This document shows positions 46,992 through 57,991 of a DNA stretch of 64,000 bases, piece after piece. The notes under the pieces are model-generated. The model worked only from the letters and a program-made list of their open reading frames with translations. It did not search any database and had not been told where the DNA came from. Source of the stretch: Anaeramoeba flamelloides. Taxonomy: Eukaryota > Metamonada > Anaeramoebidae. The stretch spans positions 1,984,001 through 2,048,000 of the forward strand of contig JANTQA010000023.1 of NCBI GenBank assembly GCA_027625915.1, given 5' to 3'. The position numbers were made by a program, and so were the translations under genes. Each line of letters starts with the position of its first letter. Positions within the stretch are counted from its first letter, which is position 1.

Positions 46992-47828
46992 TTAAAGAAA
47001 AATTGCTCTGATATCAGATTTCTTTGAAATTTGATTACACTTTGGGCATTTCCTCTCTTTTGTAAGATATATTGATATACAATTGTGATGGAATATCGGA
47101 CCACATGCACATTTCAATTGTGCATGGGGATTGCTTAGATTCTGTTTGCATAGAAAGCAAACCATTGACTTTTTTGATAAATTGTCTTGTTGCTCGCCGT
47201 TATTATCTTGATCGTTTTCTTTTAATTGGTTGGCGTTCAGCAAATTTTGTGCGTGTATTAATTCCAGTTTCCTTTTTCGAGACTCAGCCCAATTGGTGTT
47301 TTCCGATAATTCTCGTTCTTTTTTTGCCTTGCTCAGAATCTTTTCATTATTTGAAAGGAACTCGTCGATGCCCAGCTGGAAATAATCGAGTGGGTACACA
47401 TAACAATCCCGATCTTTCTTATACTCAAGCGTCTTTAGATCAGGCTCTAACTTTGAGAGTAGTTCTTCCTCTTCTGAATTGTTTGATACATTATTCGTTT
47501 TTGGTTCTTCTGATTCGCTTGATTCATCATCTTTCTTTTTCTTTTTTTTGGAATTACCTTCAATTTCTTCTTCTGAACTCGACTCAGAATCTGATCCGGA
47601 CTCGGATCCAGATCCAGACCCAGATCCAGACGAAGATCCAGATCCAGACCCAGATCCAGACGAAGATCCAGATCCAGACTCAGACTTTGAATCTGATCCA
47701 GATTCTGATCCTGAACTTTCTTCGCTTTCTTCACTTTCTTCACTTTTTGAATTACTATTTGAGTCTTCTTCGGAAGAAGAAGACGAAGAAGAAGTAGTGT
47801 CATTTTTTTTCTTTCTTTTTGGAGGCAT
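46992..47828 (-). CDS. Acidic serine-rich protein with C-terminal RING-like finger
   Basis: The product is 278 aa from the ATG at 47828 (MPPKRKKKND). Residues about 11-100 are S/E/G/D repeats (SGSGSGSSSGSG and similar), encoded partly by a 30-nt tandem repeat around 47623-47685. A lysine patch and a charged helical part follow. The C-terminus carries CFLC, then about 13 residues on KCACGPIFHHNC and, after about 11 residues, CPKC: a cross-brace spacing like RING fingers, which commonly recruit E2 ubiquitin enzymes. The usual C-x-H is C-G-P here, so one ligand is altered and E3 activity is uncertain. The frame extends 51 codons further upstream, but that part lies mostly within a transposable element ending 38 bp before this ATG, so the shorter start is preferred. 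Specific orthologue not recognised. Confidence 0.82.
   Translation of the reverse strand: MPPKRKKKNDTTSSSSSSSEEDSNSNSKSEESEESEESSGSESGSDSKSESGSGSSSGSGSGSGSSSGSGSGSGSESGSDSESSSEEEIEGNSKKKKKKDDESSESEEPKTNNVSNNSEEEELLSKLEPDLKTLEYKKDRDCYVYPLDYFQLGIDEFLSNNEKILSKAKKERELSENTNWAESRKRKLELIHAQNLLNANQLKENDQDNNGEQQDNLSKKSMVCFLCKQNLSNPHAQLKCACGPIFHHNCISIYLTKERKCPKCNQISKKSDIRAIFL
47623..47685. repeat. 30-nt tandem repeat in the RING-like gene
   Basis: Two adjacent near-identical 30-nt units built on ATCCAGATCCAGACCC and a GACGAAG tail encode alternating Ser/Gly on the minus strand. Hexanucleotide slippage likely changes the length of this tract. Confidence 0.7.
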
Positions 47829-47865
47829 CAGATTTAAAGTTTGTTTAAAGAAAAAAGCAAAAAAT

Positions 47866-48558
47866 GAATCTACCTCGATTAAAAATTTGCCGTTTATTTT
47901 TCCTCTATTTGGAATTAATTTGGTATATTTATAAAGAGAAGAATGGCTGTGTGAGTTTCTTCTATTTAAAGTTCTGATCATTAAAGTATGGAAAGTTTTT
48001 TTTTACCTCAAGATTTTCTACTGCAATTTTCAATTTTTAGTGTTTCTTCATTAGATAATATATCCTCTTATCTTTGAACTATTTCAAAACTAAAGCAATA
48101 TTTAAAGAGGTGTGTTGTTATAGCTGTTGTTGGGTTTGAGTTTTGGAGATCATTTGTATTGTCTCTCTTTGAAAATTTCGTTTCTTTTGATTTTTTTATT
48201 TCTCAAAAATTACTTTTTGATTTTTAAAAAGTTTTTAATTTGACAAATAAATTTAAAAATTGATTTTTAGTCATACGAAATACTCAAAATGAATTCTACC
48301 AAGATGAAATTGAATTAGTATATAAAAAAGAATTCTTTCAGAGATCTAAGAATACTTATTATTCAATATTTTTTGAGATTGTAGTATGGTATTATTTTTA
48401 CAATAAAACCTCTTTATTTAATATTTTGAAGAGCTGATAGATCTTGCATTTTTCTTCTTATAATTCGAGTAGTATTTGAGGATAACAAAATCAATTATAG
48501 AATTATATCGAAAATGGTTCATTATTAAAGAATTGACAAAAAAAATCGAGGTCGATTC
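47866..48558. mobile_element. 693-bp TIR transposon with 3-bp target duplication, copy 1
   Basis: Ends GAATCTACCTCGATT and, reverse-complemented, GAATCGACCTCGATT. Directly flanked by AAT on both sides (47863-47865 and 48559-48561). Nearly identical by eye to 57992-58685. Non-coding. The left end is 38 bp upstream of the RING-like gene's ATG and would supply much of its leader and promoter region. Confidence 0.9.
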
Positions 48559-49199
48559 AATGAAAATTTATTTCAAATAACAAAATTGATTATTGTTTAA
48601 AAAAGTAATAACAGTGAAAAGATACTAGTGTCTGAAAAAAAAAATTTTTTTTTTATTGAAAAAAGAACCTATTTAACTTGATTGAGCTATCACAATTATG
48701 AAAAAATTTTTTGAAAAAAAATTAAATTTTTGATAATTTTTCACTTTTTAATAACTTCACCGATAATAAACATTATTGGTTAATAAAAGATCTTGGATCA
48801 AAAATTATTCTAAAAGATATTTAATAATTGAAGTAGGAAAAACTAATTTTCTAGGTAATATTTTTTTCAAATTTTAATAGTAAAAAATTTGAATAATTTT
48901 TTTTTTCACAGTTAAGGACTATTTAAAATAAAGCCACCTTGGGGGGGGGGTATAACGAATTAAAACACAAGTGAATTATACTCTTTATTTCTTTAGATAA
49001 TCCTTAAGAGATGTTGATTAGATATTTTAATGGCATTTTAAATTTATAATATATTTTTCGAAAAGGGATTCTCAATTATTTTAACAGTTAAGAAAGTATT
49101 TATTCATTTAAATTATAAATAATATTATTGAATTTGACTTTCATGAGGTTTTTTTTTAATTTTTGAAATATATTGAAAATTTTCATAATTTTTCGGTTT

Positions 49200-49830
49200 A
49201 TTCCAAAAAGTAAAAAAAAACTAAGACACTTTTCGTTAGGTTTTCCAGAATTTAAAATAATAGAATAAAATCTTTGATTTTTCTCAATTCTTATGATTTT
49301 AATAAAAATAACTGTTAGATTTTCTTGAGTTTTCTGTTTATTTGGAAAACCAAAATATTTTTTGTTAGGTTTCTTTGATTTTTCTATTTATTTGTGAAAT
49401 GTTCTAGGTTTTTTTGAATTTTTGTAATAAAGCGAAAAGTCAATTAAATTTTCGGTTAATTCCAAAATGTAAAAAAAAAATAACCTTTAGTTTATCTTGA
49501 GATATCTGTTTATTTGTAAAATCAATATATTTTGCAAATAAAACAGAATATTTCAAGAAAATCTAGTAACTCCAGGAACACTTTTTGTTGTGTTTTCAAT
49601 AATTTAAAAGAATTGAGTAAAATCAATGATTTTTCTCTATTCTTTTGAATTTTGAAAAATTGCTTTTAGTGTTTCTAGAGTTTTCTGTTTATTTGTAAAA
49701 TCAATAGGTTTTGCAAATAAAAAAGAATAACAAAAGAAAATTTAGTTACTCTAGGAACACTTTTCGTTACGTTTTCAAGAATTTGAAAGAAATAAATAAA
49801 ATTGTTGAATTTTTCTTTAATCTTTTGAAT
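49200..49830. repeat. Degenerate tandem array
   Basis: Units of very roughly 150-250 bp recur with TTCTGTTTATTTGTAAAATC, TTTTGCAAATAAA, TCTAGGAACAC or TCCAGGAACAC, and TCGTTA blocks. Related motifs occur at 58.85-59.35 kb in a hairpin-rich area. Confidence 0.6.
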
Positions 49831-52483
49831 ATTAGAAAACCTCAGAAAAGGAATAATTATCACAAGTGTTTTTTTCTTCTCTATTTCAGTTTTATTAGAT
49901 GAATACAGCATTTTCAAAATATTAGTTATTATCTTTTAAATGAAATATCTTCAAGTTGAATTAAATTAAAATTTGCCCTTCCTATTATTTGGAATTTTTT
50001 ACCAAAAAAATACACACCTTTTTTCTAACTAGAGACTTTTAAAAAAATTTGGTTATACTAACAACAATAAATAAAATAGTCACAAGAATTTGGAATACTG
50101 GAATTTTGATTTTATTGTAAATAAACTTTATTATTAAGGATGAAAGGTTAATGGAACGAAGTAGTTTCCTCTAACTTTTTTTTTTTTTTCATTTTTATTT
50201 TTTCATTCAAGTTGTGATTTAAATCAAAAGTAATATTTCTGGTTTCAAACGAAAATTAAAGCTAAATTAACATATAAAAAGCCCAAAAAAAACTTTCATA
50301 AATATGATATTAGTTTCTTAAAGTTCGATTCTTAAAAAAGAAATTATAAAAAAAAAAATCAAATTTAAATAATTTTTTTTAGGAAAGAGAATTAATATTA
50401 CTAACAAATTTATGAATAAAAAATTGGCAAAAAATAGATAAAATTATGAAAAAATTTGAACAAATCGTATTCATTATTTAAAATTTTCTGAAAAGATCAA
50501 TGCATTTTAACTTTCAAATTTGATTTGAACTTATTTATTCTCCTAGGTGGTGAATTGCTTGGTGTATGAGAACAATAAGGGGAGAAATCAGGATTTTAAT
50601 TTGTATCAAGATATATCTGTCGGGAATATGAGTATATTTAACTACACTTGAGAATTAATATAAAAAAAAAATTATCTATCAATAAATTTTTTACAAAAAA
50701 ACAGATTGTTTGGGGTTCCAATAGTTATTAAATAATATTTCAATTAAATTTAATTTGAAGACATTTATTGAAATTTGAATGAAAGATTAAGCAAAAAATC
50801 TTCAAAATTATGTACAACTTTTAAGTAACTAGTCTTCCAGAAAACAAGATCAATATTTTAGAATATTTTATTAGTGAGATATTATGTAATTAATTATTTT
50901 CAAGTGGCCAAGTATCAAAATAATCTGATCTGCTCAGAAACACAGAAAAGAAAAATTTTTTTGTGAGATCAATTTTTTTTTCCCTTTTTCTATGAAACAA
51001 GAAGATTAAATTCATTTTATTAATTACATTATAAAATTTTTTACCTTTTTTATTATAATTTATATCATTGTTACATTATTATAGTTTTTTACAATCAGGA
51101 ATATTAATCGAAAGATTTTCTATCTTTTTTGAGAGAATATTTTGGATAAACCAAAAAAAAAATAATTTATTGAACCATTTTGAAAAAGAATTGAATTGTT
51201 TTAAGAAATATAGTTAGAACCCTATAACTTTTTCAAGTCATTTTACAATTTACTTAGAAACTTTGGTCTTGTTAGAAGATTAAATTTGATTTTTCAAAAT
51301 AGAATTTTCTTCAAAATATTTGGGAATTTGGTAATTTTATCCTAAAATTTAAAATCAATATTTTTAATTGAAAAATAATTCAAATTGGGATGACAGTATT
51401 TTTGAATAATACCAAACAAGTTTGTTCAAAAAAATATTTGAAAATTGTCAATTTTTTGATTTTTTTTTTCTCATTTTGAAAATAGGTAAATGAATTTTTT
51501 ATAAACTTTTCAAAATAAAAAAAAATGCTAAATTGATCTAAATTTATTTGATAAAATCAGGTTAAATTTATTTCAAATTTTGAATTAAGGTAAATCACGT
51601 AGACCTGTATTAATATCATTTGATGATATTTTGATATAAATATTATAGATGAAAAATTATAATAAAATAAATTATTTTTTATCAAAATTAACTCCTTCCA
51701 TTGTAAAACAAATAATAAGTCTAACTATTTACAAGAATTAAAAAATTACTTAATTGTCTAATAGGTTACTTTTTTTGGTTTGTATTCAAAAAAAGTGATT
51801 TTTTGATGTTAAAAAAATAGACTCAAATTAATAAAAAGTTAAAATAATTTGAACATACCGATTTCATAAATTAAAAAACACAAATTACAAAAAAAAACAA
51901 ATTTTCTAACATCTCAACAAGATTAAAGTTTTTTTAAAAAAAATAATACCGCTTTAAGTAAAAAACAATCATAATTTTTTTAGATAACAGATGTAAAAAA
52001 ACAATAGATTTTCAAAATATTTTTCAAAAGTATTTCATTCAAAATAAAATCTTAATTAAAAAAAAAAACATTTTTACAAATTTGATATTTCAAAGGGTTT
52101 AGATTTACACAATCGAAAAAAAAAAATATTTTATCAGTAAAAAAGATAGAAATACTATTATAAATGATGATTTCATAACTCTCTGGATTTAGAAGAGTAA
52201 TTATTATTTAATCTTTTTGAAATAAAAATAATTCATTTTAAAAATGAAAAAAATGAAAAAAAAAAAAAATGGATGAGAAATCATAAAGTTCCAAAGAATA
52301 ATTATTCAAACTAGCACATAAATTTGCTTCAAAATTATAATTCTGTACCATTCAATGTTGAAATTAAGATCCATTCTTTTGGTACTTTTTTCTAAAAATG
52401 TCCTATAGTTTTTCATTATTGGTTTTTGAAAATAGATACGATATCACATTTAGATTAATATTTAATTGTCATTGTTCACAGTT

Positions 52484-52682
52484 TATACAGCCAGTTCCAC
52501 TTTTAAGACACAAAGTTTCAACGAAATTTAAGGCACAAAAAAATCCCAAATTAAGGTACAAAATTTAAATTTTAGTAAAATAATTTGTGTAAAAAAAAAT
52601 TACAAAAAATGTGCTTTAATTTGAAATTTTTCTGTATTTTAAATTTCCATCAAAGTTTGTGTCATTAAAGTGTAATTGACTG

Positions 52683-52729
<47 letters not shown>
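52484..52729. mobile_element. Foldback MITE, family 1 copy e, plus (AT)n
   Basis: Begins TATACAGCCAGTTCCAC and ends GTGTAATTGACTGTATA at 52684: the clearest termini of the family, each with TA before CAG. An (AT)n tract follows at 52696-52729. Confidence 0.88.
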
Positions 52730-53664
52730 TTCAATTTCAAAATGTTATTATCTAAAATATTTTTCGGAAATTAACACAATTTTTTTTTTTGTTAAAAAAT
52801 AATTAAAATATTAAAATCATTTAATTTCATACATTCTAAAAGATTTTAAATATATTTTTTTACTATTCTTATTGTTATTATACAATAAACGAAAAATATT
52901 ATACTAAATATTAATGGAATCTACTTTTTTTCTGTTTTGAGATAATTCTTTCTGTTGGGCAAAATATTAGTTTAGAGAAAAATATTCATATTCATTTGAA
53001 AATGATAACATTAATAAATAATTTCTTAGAATCAAATATGTTTTTGTTTGTGTATGAATTAGGTTTTTTTTATTAAATTTATAATGAATGTTGATAATTA
53101 ATTGATTACATTATGATTTCATGAAATTTTTATTTCATCTGTTTTGTTTTTACTTTTTTAAAGACTTTTTTATTTTATTCAAATTTCAGTTTCATCTTAA
53201 AAAAAAAATTTATTCTCAAATTAAATCCAATATATAAACCATTTCAAACACTTTCAATTTTGTAACCAGTTTCTTCCCTCCTTTGTGCAAAGGTTAAAAT
53301 CTTTCACTATTTTCAAAAAATTACTAATTTATCAAGATAATTAATAAAATTTTGAAATTACCTTTCCATATATCTCGAAAAAAAAAAAAAAAAAAAAAAA
53401 CAAGAGTAAAAAGAAATAATCAAAGTTTGAAAATAGACCTTTCATTTATTTATTGAAGTGCCTTATATTTAAATTCTAGGTTTATCAACCAACAGCTAAA
53501 ATTATCATTTCTAAAAAAGGTTTGTTCATTAGTATGATATTTCAAAAAATATTTCTTTCTTGTGAACGACAAAAATATAATAAAATAAAAATAAAAATTC
53601 CTTCGAAACAATGAAGGATTTTGAGATCATACCAACAATTGTTCTAATTCTTTTTCAACAACTT

Positions 53665-54840
53665 TTAAAATTGTAAGTTGGTTACATCATTGTCGGTCTG
53701 GAATACCTCAATTAAATTATCCAAAACTTCGGCATCATAAGATTGTTTCTCATTCTTGTGATTGGGATTTTGAGAAATTTTCATAGGGTGTAGTTTACAT
53801 GCATTAAGATCTTCATTAAAAGGTACCTTTTCCCCTTTTATTTTTACATTTAAAAATTGGTTTGAGATATGGTCATTTGATATATTAACAAAATTATCAA
53901 GAGAGTTCAGGTTGAATTTATCTTTTAACTGATTTTTACCCAGTAAAATTTCATATTTGATCTGTTTCTGAATTCTTTTAAGACTTTTAATCTTTGTATT
54001 ATTAGCTCGAGTGCTTCCTATCCCTTTTTTTAAATATAAGATATGGCATCCTATTTTTATCAATATTCTCAATTTAACAAGGAGAGAATCAAAATCGATT
54101 TTTTGGGAAATTCGATTTTCTTTTTTAAATATAAATTGTTCTTGTTGAAAAGGTTCGTTTTGAGATTTAACTATAGTCAACTGATCATGTTTTAATGTTG
54201 TTACCAGACTTTTTCTTGTGCTTCCAATCTGAATCTTTGGCATTCTAATAGAATCTGAATTGTAGTTTGTAGTTCCTTTCTTGTCCTTTGTCATTTCAGC
54301 CACATACTCCTTATTGTAGGTTAATTTGTATAACTGCTTTAATTTCTTCAGTTCGTATTTTAGATCTCTTTTTTGTGTTTGAAGGAAATCCATTGAATTC
54401 ACTAATAAATCTTGTTTTATTTTTTGGTTCACAATTTTTTGTTCCAATTTTTGGACTATTTTATTTTCGTTGAAAATTCCATAAACGTTGAATTCAATTT
54501 GAGGTGGTTCTGGTTTTTGCAATTTCAAACTTTTATTAGAATTTTTTTTTTTTTGATAATTCACCTTTTTTTTAGAATTCATCTTTAAATGAGATAGTTG
54601 ACAACTTTGATTTATTTTTTCCACCTTTTTGTTTTTCGGGAAATAGCTTTGTTTCTTTTTTCTTTTGTTCATTACTACTTGTTCATTTGTTGCATTTGTT
54701 CTCAGTTTTTTAGCAACATGATCTCTCCTCCTGTTCGTATAATCAACGACTCCAATCCCATTGTCCTTTCTTTTTCTTTCATTTAACAAATTTCGATCAA
54801 TACCAAAATTAGTACTTGTGTGTACCTTCCTGTTTTCCAT
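53665..54840 (-). CDS. Basic coiled-coil protein, function unknown
   Basis: A single 391-codon frame with ATG start and TAA stop; such length is improbable by chance in this A/T background. Residues 1-110 are strongly basic (K/R/N-rich, e.g. KKKVNYQKKK). A segment at about 120-180 (NKIVQKLEQKIVNQ, YELKKLKQLYKL) has heptad-like leucines and is probably coiled coil. PKIQIGSTRKSLVTTLKHD is a less repetitive patch. The C-terminus is more acidic (VLDNLIEVFQTDNDVTNL). No signal peptide, membrane segment or known domain. The basic N-terminus would fit a nucleic acid or microtubule binder, but this is a guess. Confidence 0.75.
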   Translation of the reverse strand: MENRKVHTSTNFGIDRNLLNERKRKDNGIGVVDYTNRRRDHVAKKLRTNATNEQVVMNKRKKKQSYFPKNKKVEKINQSCQLSHLKMNSKKKVNYQKKKNSNKSLKLQKPEPPQIEFNVYGIFNENKIVQKLEQKIVNQKIKQDLLVNSMDFLQTQKRDLKYELKKLKQLYKLTYNKEYVAEMTKDKKGTTNYNSDSIRMPKIQIGSTRKSLVTTLKHDQLTIVKSQNEPFQQEQFIFKKENRISQKIDFDSLLVKLRILIKIGCHILYLKKGIGSTRANNTKIKSLKRIQKQIKYEILLGKNQLKDKFNLNSLDNFVNISNDHISNQFLNVKIKGEKVPFNEDLNACKLHPMKISQNPNHKNEKQSYDAEVLDNLIEVFQTDNDVTNLQF

Positions 54841-55679
54841 CTTTTTTTGTCTTTTTTTGGAGCAAAATGATATTATTAATTTTTGATCAGTATTTCAAAG
54901 AATAATCTTTTTTCTCCAAAATATTTCTGATTTGAAATAGAATCTTTATGTTCTCTTAAAAGTTTGTTATTGTATCGCAATTGATTAAATTTATTTGTTT
55001 TGAATAGTTTTGTTTGAATTAAGTTTAAAAAAAAATGATAGTTCCAGTATGAAAATTATTTTTTATTTTAGCTACGTATGAAAAATTTAATTTTAAAAAT
55101 TTTTTTTTGAAATTTTTGAAATTAACACGTGTTAACAATTGTCTTAGGGGATACGTTATTAATCACTAAATGTAATTAATTCTTAAAAATAGATATAGAT
55201 TTGTTAATCAAATATTATTTGATATTTTGGAAAAAATGGTTTTTTTTTAGAGATAAAAATCAAATATCAACAGAAAAATAATTAAATCCCAATTTGAAAC
55301 ACTATAAAAAAGCTCAAGACTTTTATAATAACTGTCTCTTTTACAACTCATTTGTCCTTTAAAAGTGTTGGAAAGTATTAGATGGGTTCTTAAATTGTTT
55401 GAAAGTTTAAAAAGAATTCAAACTTTCTCAGAGTTATTAGATTTTTGCTTGTGAAGATTTTTATAGTCACACTTGTTAAATTGAAAGACTTAATTTCTTC
55501 ACTTATTTTTATTTTCCAAGTTAAGAAATTTGAAAAGACATTTACTTTTAATAAAAGTATTCGATTGGAAAAATACAAGATCTAAAATAATTATCATAAA
55601 AAGAAGACAATCTTTAGAAAATTGAAAATTTTATCCTTTTGTTTTTTCCTTAGTTTCATTTATAAAGGGGAAACAATTT

Positions 55680-56075
55680 TCACTTCATTTTCCTAGTTTT
55701 TTCGAAGAGCAGTTTTAAAAGAAATGGGTTGTAATTTGTGGTATTTATTTGAAAAGGGAATTAATTGGAGAATAAAGTTAAAATTATTCTGATTTATTCT
55801 GTAAACTGTTATTTTAGAATTAAGAAAAGAAAATTTTTAATTCAATTTTCTAAAATGATACTTAATTATTGCTGCTAAAATGAAATGAATTGAGTAAAAA
55901 TTTTGTCTTAGAGTTCCATAAGGAAGTTTAATTTATTTTCTAAATTTACCATCTCTAAAACATGTTGTAAAGCCCTCTGGATTTTCTTCAGCTAATAAAC
56001 TCGAAAAAAATTTTAGGAATGTGAATTAAAAATTTTCATTTTTTAATTGGAAAATAATAGTATAACAGGAAAGGA
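55680..56075 (+). repeat. Dispersed repeat E, copy 2
   Basis: The counterpart of 35225-35640, same orientation and block order, including GGATTTTCTTCAGCT and TTTTCATTTTTTAATTG. Confidence 0.65.
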
Positions 56076-56308
56076 ATATCAAGAATTATTATTTTGGTTT
56101 GGCATTATTAGAGGATTTTGTGGGTTTTACTAAGAATACCACAGATTGAATGATAAATCAGAAAAAATTTTCACTTCTTTTTCCTATTTTTCTCAACAAT
56201 TTCAAGAAATTGATCATAAAGAAAAATCTTGATTGATTTATTTGGTACTTTTTTTAGACTTCACTTTGTTATATATTTGGTACATTAAGAATCCTGACAA
56301 AAAGTCTG

Positions 56309-56539
56309 ACTGTTAATTGTAAAATAAAAAGATCAATATTTTCATTTAGCTTTCCATTAAAATCACAATCCCTCATCAATAAAAATAAATCATCAAAAGA
56401 CCCCAATTCTCAAAAGTAAATTAATAATTTAAGCTGGTTTTAAGTATTAAAATTTTGATATGTTACTGATAATTTTAAACCACCTTTTTTTTAAAGATGA
56501 AAGAAAATTTTGATCCATTTATTTTGAAAACAAATAGTA
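56309..56539. mobile_element. MITE family 3 copy c (diverged)
   Basis: Left CTGTTAATTGTAAAATAAAA and right (reversed) TACTATTTGTTTTCAAAATA lead into TATTTTCATTTAGC and TTTCC. It is less conserved than the other two copies. It ends about 200 bp before the eL36 ATG. Confidence 0.7.
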
Positions 56540-56742
56540 TTTCAAAATCGAATAAGAAAACAGACAGAAAATGTCTCACCTTTAAATGTCAAAAATCATT
56601 AATTAAGAAGATTTTTTAACAAGCCAAGAAAGGAACCAGATCTTGTTCTATTTAAAAAGTCCATTCAAAAATTATTAACCAGAAACAATAGCTTATGCTT
56701 TTCATTTTTTTTACATTTAATCTTAAAAATTATTTGCTTCAA

Positions 56743-57160
56743 ATGCCACCAAAAACCCAAAAAAGAAAAAAAAAAATTAATAAGAACTTTGTATGTTGTT
56801 TCTTACCTTTCACTTTTTCTTTTTTACTTAATTATTCTCTGTTCCCAACTTTTACTTTTTTATTGTTGTTAAAAAAACAACAAAACTAAAAAAAAAAAAA
56901 AACAAAAATTCAATTCTCGTCAAACCGCAACAAAAAAGAGAAAAAGAACAAAAAGGATCTTTGTCAGAAATTTGATCCGTGAAGTTGCAGGATTTTCACC
57001 ATATGAAAAAAGAGCAATCGAAATGCTTAAACTTGGTTACGAAAAGCGAGCACTAAGATTCTGTAAACGAAGACTTGGAACACAAAAAAGAGCAAGAAAG
57101 AAAAGAGACGAGCTTGCTAAAATTGTTCAACAAATGAAAACACAATCTCTCGAAAAATAA
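56743..57160 (+). CDS. RPL36: 60S ribosomal protein eL36, 2 exons
   Basis: eL36 is a large-subunit ribosomal protein. Exons 56743-56790 and 56939-57160 give 89 aa (family about 100). The second exon is diagnostic: RIFVRNLIREVAGFSPYEKR, then AIEMLKLGYEKRALRFCKRR and LGTQKRARKKRDEL, matching the family's conserved RDMIREVCGFAPYERR and KRRLGTHxRxKxKREEL. The first exon MPPKTQKRKKKINKNF is shorter than usual and lacks the GLNKGH element typical of eL36. The intron is 148 bp (GTATGT...AAAAAAG); no AG occurs earlier between the donor and 56937, which supports this acceptor. N-terminal shortening could be real, or the true start might lie in another exon. Confidence 0.9.
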
Positions 57161-57991
57161 ACACCATTAAGGAACAAGTGTTGAGCTTGCTTAATTCTTC
57201 CAAACAGAGATCTTTTTTTAGTGAAATTTATTTTTTCTAATTTAATCACAAACAACAAAAATAAAAGATTTTATAGAACACCGACTCATTCAATATTTGT
57301 TAAAGTCTTACTAATTTAATTTTTCTTTTTTTTTTATTTTTGCTTTTTATTTTTTTTTTCATTTTTTTTTATTTTTATTTATTTTTTTCTTTATTTATTA
57401 ACTTTACCACAAATTCATCCAATGCACAAAGTTTATGATTACTAACAACTTTCTTGGTTTGAAATTTTTTATTCTTAAATATAAAATTTCCATCAAAGTT
57501 CTTTTGTGAACAAAAAAGGAAACTGAAACAATATTTTCATTAATCTTTTCAAATAAATAAAATCAAAATTCGAAGAATTAAAAAATAATCATCAAATACC
57601 ATGTCTCAAAAGAAAAATCATAATATAACCTGTTTAGTGTTTACAAAGTCTAAATTTTCACAGATCTTTTCAACAGTTTTTTGGAAAGAGAAACGAAAAT
57701 TTTGTTACAACTATTTTTCCCCAGCTTCACAACCTCAAAAATGATTCCTCTCTTTTATTGTTAAAATCGAATTTTGAGAACAAACAAAGCTCTTTCCAAA
57801 AATAATCTTTTCATATTTATTTGAAAATATCTTTATTAAACTTAATCCTCATAAAAATATTTACATTTACAAAATTATTAACAATCATTTTTTGATTTTT
57901 AATCATAATTCAATTTGTTTGTTTATGTGGCATTACTTTAATAAAAGATATTTAATTATTAAAAGAATTGAGTAAAATCTTTGGTTTTACT

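Larger units (their letters stand above)
48562..53664. other. Gene-free region
   Basis: 49200-49830 is a degenerate array repeating the motifs TTTTCTGTTTATTTGTAAAA and ACACTTTTCGTTA; 48941-48950 is a run of ten G, unusual here. 52150-52470 is a decayed relative of the TTAA element; 52484-52729 is a family 1 MITE with an adjacent (AT)n tract. A long A run lies at 53379-53400. No gene. Confidence 0.55.
54841..56742. other. Intergenic region between the coiled-coil gene and eL36
   Basis: It contains dispersed repeat E copy 2 (about 55680-56075) and MITE family 3 copy c. It lies between diverging genes, so both promoters should be here; no motif is recognisable. Confidence 0.55.

Noticed and set aside
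47072-47934. Plus-strand open frames opposite the RING-like gene
   Set aside because: They are the complement of the Ser/Glu repeats and RING region; repeat composition keeps stops out.
49200-49830. CRISPR-like array
   Set aside because: Units vary in length and sequence, have no constant short repeat with unique spacers, and the genome is eukaryotic.
50280-50345. tRNA-like T-loop TTCGATT
   Set aside because: The flanking stem does not pair and no acceptor or anticodon arms are present.
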